Notes: generated by a model not told the origin, from the letters alone. 53,291 nucleotides of DNA from Neptunomonas marina (GCF_004005935.1 NZ_SACQ01000012.1:1-53291), one strand, 5' to 3'. Shown: positions 20,835-30,183, counted from the stretch's first letter. A program made the numbers and translations.

Positions 20835-22049
20835 ATGTCGTTTGTTTTCTTCGAAAGCCAACCCAAATCCTTTTGGGGGGTGTTACTTAGCAATGGTTTT
20901 CGGCCATTGTTTCTGTGTGTTGGGCTGGCTGGCCTGCTACTCATTGCGCTTTGGATTCCTCTGTTTGCGGGCCACATTACGTTACCTTTAGGTATGTCAT
21001 CGATATTGTGGCACGCTCACGAGATGCTGTTTGGTTTTGTCGGCGCGGCCATGGGCGGCTTTTTGTTGGCAGCGGTGTCGAAATGGACGGGGCGTTTTCC
21101 CGTGAGCGGCGGTGCGCTGGCACTCTTGGTGGTGCTATGGATGAGCGGGCGCATCGTCATGTTGCTCTCTGGAACATTGCCGGCATGGTTGGTCGCTACG
21201 GTTGATGTCAGCTACGGGCTTTGTCTCGCGGCGCTGGTGGGGCGAGAGATCATCGCGTCAGGTAATCGCCGCAATTATAAAGTTATTGTGCTACTGCTTG
21301 TTTTCGCCGCGTTGAAAGTCGTGTTTCACTGCGCCGTAGCTTTGCCTGAGTGGGATCCAAATATCGCCATCAGAGGCGCTGTGATGCAGATCTGTATGAT
21401 GCTCTCGCTGATTGGTGGGCGCATTACACCGGCATTTACACGTAACTATCTTATGAAGCAAAACCCGGCGCTAACTTTGGCGCCAGCGGCTTTTGGTCGT
21501 TTGGATATTGCCGCAACGCTGACTTTGTTAGCTGCTGCGCTCAGTTGGATCGCACTGCCCACCGCTGTATTTTCCGCCTACTTACTTATGGTCGCAGGCC
21601 TATTGCAGATAATGCGCCTTGTGCGCTGGAAAGGTTGGCTAGCTCTGGATGAGCCTTTATTGTGGATATTGCACCTAGGGTTTGTCTGGTTAGGGCTAGG
21701 TCTTGTGCTACTTGGCGCCGGTGTGCTGGATAGTTCACTTGGATCCGTGGGCTTTCACGGTTTAGGTATCGGCGCTATGGCGTCGATGATTTTGGGGGTG
21801 GCCTCGCGTGCAGCACTGGGTCATACCCAGCGTCCGCTGGTGGCAGGTAAGTTGATGACAGTGGCATTTATGCTATTAAGCGGCGCAGCCGTATTGCGGA
21901 TTCTCGTATCGCTGTTGGCTGCTTCGTTATACTGGCCGCTGTTGTATGGTGCTGCGTTGCTATGGCTAGCCGGCATGTTGCTGTTCTGTATCCGCTATGT
22001 GCCGATTCTAGTGAAGCCTGCACCGAGCTGGCGCTACCCCGGAGCATAG
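20835..22049 (+). CDS. nnrS: NnrS family haem-copper membrane protein
   Basis: NnrS proteins are polytopic membrane proteins that bind haem and copper and protect against nitric oxide stress. The 404-residue product is almost entirely hydrophobic, with about 12 predicted helices, and has the family features NGFRPLFL near the N-terminus, WHAHEMLFGFVGAAMGGFLL, GGRITPAFTRNYL and GIGAMASMILGVASRAALGHT. GGAGG precedes the ATG. It is monocistronic here; no nitrite or NO reductase gene is near. I looked for FNR/NNR and NsrR sites in 20729-20834 and saw none convincing. Confidence 0.93.
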   Translation: MSFVFFESQPKSFWGVLLSNGFRPLFLCVGLAGLLLIALWIPLFAGHITLPLGMSSILWHAHEMLFGFVGAAMGGFLLAAVSKWTGRFPVSGGALALLVVLWMSGRIVMLLSGTLPAWLVATVDVSYGLCLAALVGREIIASGNRRNYKVIVLLLVFAALKVVFHCAVALPEWDPNIAIRGAVMQICMMLSLIGGRITPAFTRNYLMKQNPALTLAPAAFGRLDIAATLTLLAAALSWIALPTAVFSAYLLMVAGLLQIMRLVRWKGWLALDEPLLWILHLGFVWLGLGLVLLGAGVLDSSLGSVGFHGLGIGAMASMILGVASRAALGHTQRPLVAGKLMTVAFMLLSGAAVLRILVSLLAASLYWPLLYGAALLWLAGMLLFCIRYVPILVKPAPSWRYPGA

Positions 22050-22050
22050 A

Positions 22051-23085
22051 TTAACGGGGCTGGCGTAGCCTAATCAGTTTGAAGTGCTCGGTTACAACGG
22101 GTGTGGCGATCTCTTGGAAGTAGGGTTGCGCCTTGCGTTCAAGCCCGATATGTAAGTTGGTGACAAAAATCGCCACGCCTTCAGAGGTGAGGTGTCGAGC
22201 AGCACTTTGAATAAACCGCTCAGTCAGGTCGCCACTGATACCAAAGCCACTATGAAACGGTGGATTACAGATAACGGCATCAAAGCGGGATTCAATACTC
22301 TTGCCACAATCGGAGGCGATAACCTCGCCAAGCGTATTGAACTGCGCGAAGTTCTCCCGGCAAGCTGCTACAGCTGCTGCGTTGTTGTCTGTGGCGCTGA
22401 TATGTGCACCGAGCAAACGATGGCTATGTAAGCTTAGGTAGCCGTAGCCACAGCCAAGATCCAATAGTGATTTGATCTCCACCCCTGCGCTTAGTGTGCG
22501 TAAGTGTTCGACAAGCAAAGCGCTGCCTTTATCGATCTTATCCCAGCCAAATACGCCGGGCTTGCTCCAGAAGTGAAAGCTCTCATCGCGAGGGGCTTGG
22601 CGTAGGGTGAGATAGTCCTGGTCGTCCAGCGGCGTGAATTGGTTAATCGTTACAGCAGCAGCCCATGTTTGTTTATCTGCTTTCCAACTCTCTGCGCTGC
22701 TATGTGCTGCTTTTGCCGCCCGATCAATAAAGCCTTTGATTCCCTCTTGCTTCATGCCTGTAATGATCAACTTGCCATTAGCGACTAATTTCGCTGCCGC
22801 TTGATTGATCAGGTGATGGGCACGCGCTTTCTCTTTCGGGATTCGTATAAGAGCCGTGTGGTAGTGGTTAGCCGTGACATTTTCTAGACCGTCGCAGAAA
22901 TCGCACTGCCAGCCACGTTCAGTCAGGCCTTGGTAGATATCAAAGCGGTTAGTGAAGGCATGGACTGAGGGATTAACCGCGGGCAGTGTTTCGAAATCAA
23001 GGTTGTCGTCCACCAACCATAGAGCGGGTGCGCTGATTTGGCGAAACTCGTCAAACAATAGAGCGAAGGCGCTATCTCGGCTCAT
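22051..23085 (-). CDS. rsmC: 16S rRNA (guanine(1207)-N(2))-methyltransferase RsmC
   Basis: RsmC methylates G1207 of 16S rRNA in the 30S subunit. The 344-residue protein has a degenerate N-terminal methyltransferase-like half and a catalytic C-terminal half with the SAM motif LLDLGCGYGYLSL and the N2-guanine signature CNPPFHSG. Its start overlaps the rsuA stop by 4 bp (23082-23085), so the two 16S rRNA modification genes are translationally coupled. It converges with nnrS, one base apart. Confidence 0.95.
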   Translation of the reverse strand: MSRDSAFALLFDEFRQISAPALWLVDDNLDFETLPAVNPSVHAFTNRFDIYQGLTERGWQCDFCDGLENVTANHYHTALIRIPKEKARAHHLINQAAAKLVANGKLIITGMKQEGIKGFIDRAAKAAHSSAESWKADKQTWAAAVTINQFTPLDDQDYLTLRQAPRDESFHFWSKPGVFGWDKIDKGSALLVEHLRTLSAGVEIKSLLDLGCGYGYLSLHSHRLLGAHISATDNNAAAVAACRENFAQFNTLGEVIASDCGKSIESRFDAVICNPPFHSGFGISGDLTERFIQSAARHLTSEGVAIFVTNLHIGLERKAQPYFQEIATPVVTEHFKLIRLRQPR

Positions 23086-23780
23086 GCAACCACCCGCTCA
23101 ATCTCTTCTTGCGTGAGTGGGCGATATTCACCAGGCAGCAGCTCTTCATCGAGATCGATGCTACCGATGCGGTCACGATGTAGCTCCACGACGCGATTGC
23201 CAATAGCGGCAAACATACGTTTCACCTGATGATAGCGTCCCTCAGTCAGTGTGAGATAGGCCTCGTGGTTCGCTAAAATCTCGAGTGCAGCAGGCTTGGT
23301 GGGCTCTTTCTCGCCCTGCAGCAAGATGCCAGTGGCGAAGGTGTCAATCGCCTCCTCAGGAATAGGGTCGGCGGTCACCACGTGATAACGTTTGCTGCAT
23401 TGGTGGCGCGGCGATGTAATCTTATGGGACCACTGTCCGTCATCTGTAATCAGCACAAGCCCTGTGGTATCCACATCTAAGCGACCCGCTAAGTGCAACT
23501 CTTCTGGGCGGACTTCATCGATTAGCAAGCCGTTAATGGTTGGGTGCGTGCCGTCATCACTTGAGCAAACATAACCCTGAGGTTTGTAGAGCATGAAGTA
23601 ACGCGGTTTAGGTGCAGATATCTCGCGATCATCCAAGGTGACCACATCATCTTCGCTGAGCTTGTAGCTGCTATCACGCAGCGCCTTGCCGTTCACTTCG
23701 ACGCGGTCTTTATGCATCATGCGCTTGATATCTTTACGGGAAAAACCAGTGGATTGAGAAAGGTATTTATCGATGCGCAT
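23082..23780 (-). CDS. rsuA: 16S rRNA pseudouridine(516) synthase
   Basis: RsuA makes pseudouridine 516 in 16S rRNA. The 232-residue protein has an N-terminal S4-like RNA-binding domain (MRIDKYLSQSTGFSRKDIKR) and the catalytic domain with GRLDVDTTGLVL, in which Asp102 is the nucleophile, plus EGRYHQVKRMFAAIGNRV. Length and numbering match E. coli RsuA. It is the first gene of a two-gene minus-strand unit with rsmC. Confidence 0.95.
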   Translation of the reverse strand: MRIDKYLSQSTGFSRKDIKRMMHKDRVEVNGKALRDSSYKLSEDDVVTLDDREISAPKPRYFMLYKPQGYVCSSDDGTHPTINGLLIDEVRPEELHLAGRLDVDTTGLVLITDDGQWSHKITSPRHQCSKRYHVVTADPIPEEAIDTFATGILLQGEKEPTKPAALEILANHEAYLTLTEGRYHQVKRMFAAIGNRVVELHRDRIGSIDLDEELLPGEYRPLTQEEIERVVA

Positions 23781-23894
23781 GAGCTGTTTGTCTCGCCTTG
23801 AAAAAGCGCCATTATAGCGCTTTTGTCAGCGTAAATGCTGCCTTTGTAGTCAATTCCGAGTAGAATAGTCGGCTTCTAATTGAGGCGGAATATC

Positions 23895-24734
23895 GTGAAA
23901 CTTTTTGTTAACAACTTAACCAATATCGACTTCTCTTATCTGCATACTGAGCGCGGCTTGATGGGTGAATCTTGGCTGGTACAGCTGCAGCTAGATGGTG
24001 CTTTGAATGACCAAGGGATGATCTGTGATTTTGGGATCGTTAAGAAAGTTGTTAAGGAGTGGATGGATACGTTTGCGGACCACGTCTTGCTGGTGCCTGT
24101 GGGCAGTGATCAAGCTGATTTGCAATACCATGACCAGCAAGCGCAGCTTACTTGGCACTATAAAGAGGGCGAAGCGTTGGTTTGTCAGTCGCCAGCGCAA
24201 GCGATCATCGCCGTCGAAACGCCTGAAATTACGCCGCAAAGCTTGGCTCAGTGGTGTGAGGCTAAACTTAAAGCGCTTTTTCCTGGTGAGGTAAAGGGGC
24301 TTAAGCTGCACTTTGTTGCAGAGCCAGAGCAGGGCGCTTTCTATCACTATAGCCATGGTTTACAGCAGCACGAGGGTAACTGCCAGCGTATCGCCCACGG
24401 CCATCGCTCGCAATTGCACATCTACCGCAATGGGCAACGCGATAGCCTGTTAGAGCGCGAATGGGCAGAGCGCTGGCAAGATATCTATTTGGGGACGACG
24501 GCTCACCGCCAACCAGACCCTAAGCCGGGTGTATATGCATACTGTTATCAGGCACCTCAAGGGCAGTTCGAGCTGTCTTTACCGGCGAGCCGTTGCTATG
24601 ACCTCGACACTGAGACAACGGTTGAGTTGATCGCTGAACACTTAGCAGAGCAAGTGAAAGCAGTCTTTCCGGATGACTCGATTGAAGTGCACGCGTTTGA
24701 AGGGATTGGCAAAGGCGCCATCTCCGTTCGCTGA
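23895..24734 (+). CDS. Two-module 6-pyruvoyltetrahydropterin synthase/QueD-like protein
   Basis: The 279-residue protein resembles two PTPS/QueD T-fold modules in tandem. The N-half keeps DFGIVKK and the catalytic pair Asp62-His63 (ADHVLLVP) but has MGES where QueD has the zinc HGH. The C-half has the zinc and Cys site: His154, Cys163 and HGH at 168-170, but no DFG/DH block. Known PTPS active sites combine Cys from one subunit with Asp-His from a neighbour, so the halves look complementary. GTG 23895 is preferred: GAGGCGGA (23882-23889) fits it, whereas in-frame TTG 23880 has no binding site. The substrate is uncertain; related proteins are annotated 6-carboxytetrahydropterin synthase. Confidence 0.85.
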   Translation: MKLFVNNLTNIDFSYLHTERGLMGESWLVQLQLDGALNDQGMICDFGIVKKVVKEWMDTFADHVLLVPVGSDQADLQYHDQQAQLTWHYKEGEALVCQSPAQAIIAVETPEITPQSLAQWCEAKLKALFPGEVKGLKLHFVAEPEQGAFYHYSHGLQQHEGNCQRIAHGHRSQLHIYRNGQRDSLLEREWAERWQDIYLGTTAHRQPDPKPGVYAYCYQAPQGQFELSLPASRCYDLDTETTVELIAEHLAEQVKAVFPDDSIEVHAFEGIGKGAISVR

Positions 24735-24743
24735 TTCACAGGC

Positions 24744-24775
24744 AAAAAAACCGCAGTTAAGACTGCGGTTTTTTA
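24744..24775. terminator. Bidirectional terminator between the PTPS-like gene and the thiolase
   Basis: AAAAAAACCGCAGT and ACTGCGGTTTTTT form a perfect stem around TAAG, with A and T runs on both sides, between convergent genes. Confidence 0.93.
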
Positions 24776-24797
24776 TATGGGTCAGTCGAGAGCCGGT

Positions 24798-25979
24798 TTA
24801 GTCGCGCTCAATCGCCAAAGAGGTTCCCATACCACCGCCGATACATAGCGTAGCCATGCCTTTTTTCGCATCGCGGCGGCCCATCTCATGAATGAGAGAG
24901 ACTAAAATACGGCAGCCTGATGCACCAATTGGGTGGCCCAGTGCAATTGCGCCGCCGTTGACGTTAACGATATCGGTATTCCAGCCTAGCTCTTTATTTA
25001 CAGACATCGCTTGTGCAGCGAATGCTTCGTTGGCTTCAACGAGGTCAAGGTCGTTGATGCTCCAACCTGCCTTCTCTAGCGCTTTTTGAGTCGCGCAGAT
25101 TGGGCCTGTGCCCATGATTGCTGGATCAACACCCGCAGAAGCGTAAGCGCTAATACGTGCTAGAACAGGTAAACCAAGCTCAGCTGCTTTGTCTGCAGAG
25201 CATACGATAACCGCTGCTGCGCCATCGTTGATGGTTGATGCGTTACCCGCTGTGACAGTGCCATCTTTTTTGAAGGCTGGGCGTAGTTTCGCCAGCGCAT
25301 CAACCGTACAGCCAAAACGCGGTTGCTCGTCAGTGTCGAACACAACCGGATCACCTTTACGCTGCGGGATCACGACTGGGATGATCTCATCTTTGAACTT
25401 ACCAGCCGTCACAGCCGCTTCAGCTTTGTTTTGAGATGCAGTGGCAAAGGTGTCTTGTTCTTCACGTGAGAAACCGTATTTCTCAACGATGTTCTCCGTT
25501 GTAATGCCCATATGGTAGTTGTTGAACGCGTCCCATAGGCCATCGGTGATCATGGTATCGACCATTTTCCAGTCACCCATGCGTGCGCCGTTACGTGAGT
25601 TTGGCAATACGTGAGGTGATTGGCTCATGTTCTCTTGGCCACCTGCGATGATGATGTCAGCATCGCCGCAGCGGATCGCTTGCGCTGCCATCTGCACGGC
25701 TTTTAGGCCAGAACCGCAGACTTTGTTGATAGTGAGGGCAGAAACTTCCTGTGGAATACCCGCATTGATAAGCGCTTGACGTGCTGGGTTTTGGCCACAA
25801 CCTGCGGTCAATACTTGGCCGAGGATCACCTCATCGATTTGAGCTGGGTCGATCTTCGTCTGCTCTAGCAAGCCTTTGAGTACCGTTGCGCCAAGATCCG
25901 ATGCGGAAACTTTTGCCAACGATCCATTGAATGCTCCGACCGCTGTACGTCCAGCGGCAACAATAACGACATCACGCAT
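24798..25979 (-). CDS. Acetyl-CoA C-acetyltransferase (thiolase II)
   Basis: A biosynthetic-type thiolase that condenses two acetyl-CoA to acetoacetyl-CoA, or the reverse. The 393-residue protein has the nucleophile Cys88 in [12 protein letters not shown], the conserved [15 protein letters not shown] and the second active cysteine in CIGGGMG. Length and motifs fit AtoB/PhaA. It stands alone on the minus strand. No phaB, phaC or beta-oxidation partner is adjacent, so the pathway (polyhydroxybutyrate, acetoacetate or fatty acid use) cannot be decided. Confidence 0.93.
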   Translation of the reverse strand: MRDVVIVAAGRTAVGAFNGSLAKVSASDLGATVLKGLLEQTKIDPAQIDEVILGQVLTAGCGQNPARQALINAGIPQEVSALTINKVCGSGLKAVQMAAQAIRCGDADIIIAGGQENMSQSPHVLPNSRNGARMGDWKMVDTMITDGLWDAFNNYHMGITTENIVEKYGFSREEQDTFATASQNKAEAAVTAGKFKDEIIPVVIPQRKGDPVVFDTDEQPRFGCTVDALAKLRPAFKKDGTVTAGNASTINDGAAAVIVCSADKAAELGLPVLARISAYASAGVDPAIMGTGPICATQKALEKAGWSINDLDLVEANEAFAAQAMSVNKELGWNTDIVNVNGGAIALGHPIGASGCRILVSLIHEMGRRDAKKGMATLCIGGGMGTSLAIERD

Positions 25980-26092
25980 GTTTTTGCCTCATTTCAAACA
26001 AGTTCTATGGTCCCTAAAAAGGGTGAGTGTATGCAGAATAAGTGACTCAATTATTGCGAAGTGCAAAAACATCCGAGCCCATACTATTCGAC

Positions 26093-26186
26093 CTACCGCT
26101 ATGTTGCAGTGCAACAAGACGCTCAGTGTGCGGTAGAGACGTGTCTATTGCAAGTCTCTGAAGCTTATCAGTGACTCACAATAGAC
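26093..26186. repeat. Two adjacent inverted-repeat hairpins between the thiolase and panC
   Basis: The first has CTACCGC (26093-26099) facing GCGGTAG (26130-26136), enclosing the small palindrome GTTGCA-G-TGCAAC (26103-26115). The second has GTCTATTG (26143-26150) facing CAATAGAC (26179-26186), extended inwards by AGTC/GACT and CTGA/TCAG to a 6-base AGCTTA loop. Neither has a T-run. They lie after panC and before the thiolase (both minus). Role unknown. Confidence 0.6.
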
Positions 26187-26218
26187 GTTAGCAAGGCCCT
26201 TATGGAGAGGGAAGGGGA

Positions 26219-27067
26219 CTAAAGGTTAACGACCTGATTGTCGAGTAGGCGGGCAGGTCCCATATAAGCGGCGGCTAGAATCACCAGCTGTTGGTCGTTC
26301 TCATTCGCAGGAAGTAGGTCTGACTGGCGCACGATCACGAAATAGTCGCGCTTAAAGCCAACCTCTTCGAGCTGCTTTTGAGCACTTTCTTCTAGCTCCG
26401 TGTAGTGGCGGTGACCAGCGACGATTGCGTCACGAGTACGCTTCAGCACTTGATTAAGAGCGGTAGCACGCTCCATCTCGTCAGCACTGAGGTACCCATT
26501 ACGGGAGCTTAGTGCTAAGCCCGCCTCATTGCGCACGATGGGAGAACCCTGAATCTCAATAGGCAGACTTAGGTCTCTTGTCATGCGGCGGATAACGTAG
26601 AGCTGCTGGTAGTCTTTCTCGCCAAAGACGGCGATATCAGGCTGCACCATACCAAACAGTTTGCAAACAATGGTGGCAACGCCTTGGAAGTGACCAGGAC
26701 GGCTCGCGCCACAGTAGAGGTCTGAAACCTCGGGTACTTCAACCATGGTTTGCTTTTCGCGTCCGTCTGGATATACCTCCGCCTCGGTGGGGGCGAACAG
26801 GTAGTGACAGCCTGCAGCAATCAACTTTTGCTGATCATCAGCTAGCGTGCGTGGGTACTTATCGAGATCTTCACCGGCTGCGAATTGCAGCGGATTTACA
26901 AAGATTGTCGCGACAACAATATCGGACTCTTCCAGTGCCTGCTCAACAAGAGCGATGTGCCCTGCATGCAGGTTTCCCATAGTGGGAACGAGACCAATAC
27001 GCTTGCCAGCGGCACGTTCAGCCGCCAGCACGCTACGGAGCTGTTCCGTTGAGTGAAATGTTTGCAT
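26219..27067 (-). CDS. panC: Pantothenate synthetase
   Basis: PanC joins pantoate and beta-alanine with ATP in the last step to pantothenate. The 282-residue enzyme has the nucleotidyl-transferase HIGH-type motif in PTMGNLHAGH, FVNPLQF, the pantoate loop FGEKDYQQL and the ATP-site SSRNGYL. It follows panB by 5 bp on the minus strand, the usual panBC pair. No panD is in the window. Confidence 0.97.
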   Translation of the reverse strand: MQTFHSTEQLRSVLAAERAAGKRIGLVPTMGNLHAGHIALVEQALEESDIVVATIFVNPLQFAAGEDLDKYPRTLADDQQKLIAAGCHYLFAPTEAEVYPDGREKQTMVEVPEVSDLYCGASRPGHFQGVATIVCKLFGMVQPDIAVFGEKDYQQLYVIRRMTRDLSLPIEIQGSPIVRNEAGLALSSRNGYLSADEMERATALNQVLKRTRDAIVAGHRHYTELEESAQKQLEEVGFKRDYFVIVRQSDLLPANENDQQLVILAAAYMGPARLLDNQVVNL

Positions 27068-27072
27068 AGGAC

Positions 27073-27873
27073 TTATTCGAAGCTGTGTTCTGCTTGAGGG
27101 AAACTCCCCTCTTTGACCGCTGTAGCGTAGGCTACGAGCGCTTCTTGGACTGAGCTAGCATCTGCCATGAAGTTTTTGACAAACTTAGGCGAGCGGCCTG
27201 GCGTTAAACCTAGCATGTCATGCAGGACGAGTACTTGAGCATCTGTTTGTGCTCCGGCACCGATACCGATAACCGGGATGTCTACAGCTTGCGTGACTTC
27301 CTCAGCCAACAGCGATGGTACGCACTCTAGCAGTAGTAGGCTGGCACCTGCTTGCTCTAAACGCACGGCATCTTCGATCATCTGCTTGGCGCTATCGCGA
27401 TCACGCCCTTGGACTTTGTAACCCCCTAGCTTGTTAACGGCTTGTGGAGTCAGCCCTAAATGGACGCAAGTTGGGACGCCGCGCTCAGATAGCAGCGTTA
27501 CGCTTTCGGCCAGCCAAGCACCGCCCTCAAGCTTGACGATGTGAGCACCTGCTTGCATTAATTGCGCGGCGTTTTCCATCGTTTGCTCAGGCGTGGCATA
27601 GCTCATAAACGGCAGGTCAGCCATCACCATAGAGCCTTGGTTACCACGGGTAACACAAGCCGTGTGATATGCCATCTCTTCCATTGTAACCGGTAGGGTA
27701 CTGTCTTGGCCTTGTAGAACCATACCCAGAGAATCGCCTACCAGAATCACCTCTACCCCAGCTTCGCTAACGGCGTGCGCGAAACACGCGTCATATGCCG
27801 TAAGTACAGCGAATTTCTCACCTGCTTTCTTGCAAGCGGATAATGTATGTAATGTGACTTTGTTCATAGGCAA
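27073..27873 (-). CDS. panB: 3-methyl-2-oxobutanoate hydroxymethyltransferase
   Basis: PanB transfers a one-carbon unit from methylenetetrahydrofolate to ketoisovalerate, the first committed step to pantothenate. The 266-residue barrel has TAYDACFA, the metal-binding [20 protein letters not shown] and [14 protein letters not shown]. It lies between folK and panC, as in Pseudomonas, linking folate supply to a folate-using enzyme. Spacing to folK is 37 bp. Confidence 0.97.
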   Translation of the reverse strand: MPMNKVTLHTLSACKKAGEKFAVLTAYDACFAHAVSEAGVEVILVGDSLGMVLQGQDSTLPVTMEEMAYHTACVTRGNQGSMVMADLPFMSYATPEQTMENAAQLMQAGAHIVKLEGGAWLAESVTLLSERGVPTCVHLGLTPQAVNKLGGYKVQGRDRDSAKQMIEDAVRLEQAGASLLLLECVPSLLAEEVTQAVDIPVIGIGAGAQTDAQVLVLHDMLGLTPGRSPKFVKNFMADASSVQEALVAYATAVKEGSFPQAEHSFE

Positions 27874-27910
27874 CTCAAATCTGTTTTAGAAAAGCTAATT
27901 TCGTAAGTGA

Positions 27911-28411
27911 TTATACCGATATCTTCTCGAGTGTGCCCACAGGGCATGCTACTAATAGATCACTTATTGGCCGCTGAGGGGGGAAGATTAACTCGCTATT
28001 AATCTCTGCCATTGGCCAAAGCACGAAGTTACGCTGGGTCGCGAATGGGTGAGGTACTTGTAAACGCTCAGTATCTATCACCGCTTCGCCGAAGAGAATA
28101 ATATCGAGATCAAGCGTCCTTGGGCCCCAGTGTTGTTTACGTATCCGGCGGTGTTGTTGCTCTATCGCTTGCAAGGCATCCAAGAGCTGCTCAGGTGCGA
28201 GCGTCGTTTCGAGCAGCGCGACAGCGTTAATAAAGTCGGGCTGGTCTTGAGGTCCGACTGGATCGGACCGGTAGATGCTCGATTGAGCAAGGAGTGTGCA
28301 ATTGGGGAGCTGCGCAAGCTCCGCAAAAGCACGCGTCACTTGTGCAATAGGATCATCTAAATTGCTGCCTAAGCCGATATAGCACTTACGATGTTTTGTT
28401 TCTTGGGTCAT
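27911..28411 (-). CDS. folK: 6-hydroxymethyl-7,8-dihydropterin pyrophosphokinase
   Basis: HPPK transfers pyrophosphate from ATP to hydroxymethyldihydropterin, giving the substrate of FolP. The 166-residue enzyme has YIGLGSNLDDP, QPDFINAVALLET, and the signature WGPRTLDLDIILFG with metal-binding aspartates, then VPHPFATQRNFVLWPM. The start ATG at 28411 lies inside pcnB, overlapping it by 26 bp, so translation is probably coupled. Confidence 0.97.
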   Translation of the reverse strand: MTQETKHRKCYIGLGSNLDDPIAQVTRAFAELAQLPNCTLLAQSSIYRSDPVGPQDQPDFINAVALLETTLAPEQLLDALQAIEQQHRRIRKQHWGPRTLDLDIILFGEAVIDTERLQVPHPFATQRNFVLWPMAEINSELIFPPQRPISDLLVACPVGTLEKISV

Positions 28412-29849
28412 TTTTTGCTCTGCTGCGACGACGTGGCTTGCGAGGCGAGCGTGCGCTCTTGTCGGTAGGGATGGCGTTCACCATCTCCTCTTTACGCTCA
28501 CTGTTAGCCGATTGAAACTCTGTCCACCACTCACCTAAGTTGTCTAGGGACTCACCACTTTGTTCGCGTAGGAGTAAAAGGTCATACGCTGCGCGAAAGC
28601 GCGGATGATCGAGCGTTTGTTGGGCTCGATTACCATGGCGTCTCGGTAGGCGCAGCTGTAACTCCCAAATCTCTCGGATCGGTGTAGAGAAGCGGCGTGG
28701 AATCGCTGTACGTTTTACCTGCTCAGCTAAAACATCGTTCGCAGCGGCATGCAGGGCTGCCAGCACCGGCATTTTGCTATCCGCATCGCGCAGCGCTTGC
28801 ATCCGTGTTTGCAGCGGGTGCCAGAGCATGGTCGCGTATAAAAAGGCTGGTGTAACACTCTTACGTTGATTGATGCGGCGGTCGGTATTTTTCAGCCCAG
28901 CAACAATCAACGACTCCACTAAACCGCTATCGTCTTGCTGAAGCGCAGCTTCAACGCCCGGTAAGAGTTGTACGAAAAGATCGTACTCTCTTAATAGTGT
29001 AAATGAACCAACGGCATGCCCGGATTGGAACAGTTTCAGTACTTCGTCAAATAGGCGTGCAGGGGCGATACCTTGTAGCAAACCCGACAGTTCGCGGATA
29101 GGTGCTTCAGTTTGAGGCTCGATGGAAAACTTCAGTTTCGCGGCAAAGCGAATAGCGCGAAGCATGCGCACAGGGTCTTCACGATAGCGGCTTTCTGGGT
29201 CGCCAATCATGCGGATTTTCTTAGCGTTTAAATCCTCATAGCCTTGCGTGAAGTCATAAATTTTGTGGCTGTTAACGCAGTAATACAACGCATTGATGGT
29301 GAAATCGCGGCGAATGGCATCGTCTTCAATCGAGCCGTAAACGTTGTCACGCAGGATTAAACCAGAATCAGCTTGCTTACCATGGTTGTCGCTTTGCTTC
29401 TTCGCACTGTCATGATCTGCGCGGAAGGTTGCAACTTCGATAATTTCACGCCCAAAGCGCACATGGAGTAGTTTGAAGCGGCGGCCAATCAAACGTGAGC
29501 GTTTAAACAGCTCGTGAGCTTGCTCAGGGTGTGCGCTGGTCGCGACATCAAAATCCTTAGGACGCTTCTTTAGTAAAAGGTCGCGAATACAACCACCCAC
29601 TAGATAGGCTTCATGGCCTTGGTCTGTTAAGCGGTAGACCACTTTTGTGGCGTTATCGTCCAGAAACTTGCGGCGAATTTGATGGATATCTTCAGGTATC
29701 ACAACCGCGCCATTGGCAAGCGTCTCAATTACGTTCGTCTTCTCGACTACATCAGCTTTGGGTGCTGGTGGGCGGACGGTGGCTTCGGTTTGAGAGGTGC
29801 GTTTCTGGCTAAGAAAGCCCGTAATTTTCTGAATTAAACGCTTCGGCAT
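28386..29849 (-). CDS. pcnB: Poly(A) polymerase I
   Basis: PcnB adds 3' poly(A) tails to bacterial RNAs and so promotes decay by PNPase and other exonucleases. The 487-residue protein has the nucleotidyltransferase core LVGGCIRDLLL and KKRPKDFDVATSAHPEQ with the metal aspartates, RRDFTINALYY, and a basic Arg/Lys/Pro-rich C-terminus. Acidic DFDV separates it from CCA-adding enzymes only weakly, but the long basic tail and the position next to folK-panBC match pcnB. It is downstream of the CrcZ-like region and has its own probable promoter. Confidence 0.95.
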   Translation of the reverse strand: MPKRLIQKITGFLSQKRTSQTEATVRPPAPKADVVEKTNVIETLANGAVVIPEDIHQIRRKFLDDNATKVVYRLTDQGHEAYLVGGCIRDLLLKKRPKDFDVATSAHPEQAHELFKRSRLIGRRFKLLHVRFGREIIEVATFRADHDSAKKQSDNHGKQADSGLILRDNVYGSIEDDAIRRDFTINALYYCVNSHKIYDFTQGYEDLNAKKIRMIGDPESRYREDPVRMLRAIRFAAKLKFSIEPQTEAPIRELSGLLQGIAPARLFDEVLKLFQSGHAVGSFTLLREYDLFVQLLPGVEAALQQDDSGLVESLIVAGLKNTDRRINQRKSVTPAFLYATMLWHPLQTRMQALRDADSKMPVLAALHAAANDVLAEQVKRTAIPRRFSTPIREIWELQLRLPRRHGNRAQQTLDHPRFRAAYDLLLLREQSGESLDNLGEWWTEFQSANSERKEEMVNAIPTDKSARSPRKPRRRSRAKNDPRNKTS

Positions 29850-29886
29850 GTTTAAGACTTATCCGCTTACAATTTGAATGGCGCGC

Positions 29887-29915
29887 ATCATAACACTGAA
29901 AAGGGGGGACAGTAA
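29887..29915 (-). promoter_or_regulatory. Probable pcnB promoter
   Basis: On the minus strand TATGAT (29887-29892) lies about 38 bases before the pcnB ATG and has a weak -35-like TTACTG 17 bases upstream. The -10 is good and the -35 poor, so this call is moderate. It would allow pcnB expression independent of the sigma-54 transcript upstream. Confidence 0.45.
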
Positions 29916-29954
29916 GCGCAGAGAAGATAATCGAATAAGTGAAATAAGAAAGGA

Positions 29955-30158
29955 GATGTAGAGCTGATCGCGAGCTGCAAGTAGCCTAACCCTATTGTTA
30001 TTATTTTGCCGGATGTTGTGTTTACTTCATCTGGCGATCAGCACTGTTTAAGCCTCATTTTTATTATTATTCGAGGTAGTTAACTTTCCGACACGCTGCC
30101 TATTTTTATTTTTATTAATGGTTTGTGTTTAAAAGTCTGATTTTTGTTGTTTGTACAC
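29955..30158 (-). ncRNA. crcZ: CrcZ-like small RNA (Hfq/Crc-sequestering type)
   Basis: The cbrB-pcnB gap is where Pseudomonas encodes CrcZ. From a start near 30158 set by the sigma-54 promoter, the minus-strand transcript has at least four A-rich triplet tracts of the kind bound by the Hfq distal face: at 30141-30152 (AAACAACAAAAA), 30101-30118, 30057-30071 (AATAATAATAAAAA) and 29993-30008. GCTGATCGC and GCGATCAGC (30034-30042 and 29963-29971) can close a large stem near the 3' part. No T-run terminator was found, so the 3' end is a guess; the RNA may run into pcnB. Identity rests on locus, promoter and motif pattern, not on sequence alignment. Confidence 0.62.
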
Positions 30159-30168
30159 CATAGATAAA

Positions 30169-30183
30169 GCAGTTGGTGTGCCA
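30169..30183 (-). promoter_or_regulatory. Sigma-54 promoter for the CrcZ-like RNA
   Basis: Read on the minus strand, TGGCAC (30178-30183) is followed by ACCAA and CTGC; the GG and GC dinucleotides are exactly ten bases apart, the strict -24/-12 spacing. It differs from TGGCAC-N5-TTGC at one position. It lies about 130 bases after cbrB, which encodes a sigma-54 activator, and faces away from it. Upstream A-tracts (30185-30234) may bend the DNA for looping. Confidence 0.8.
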
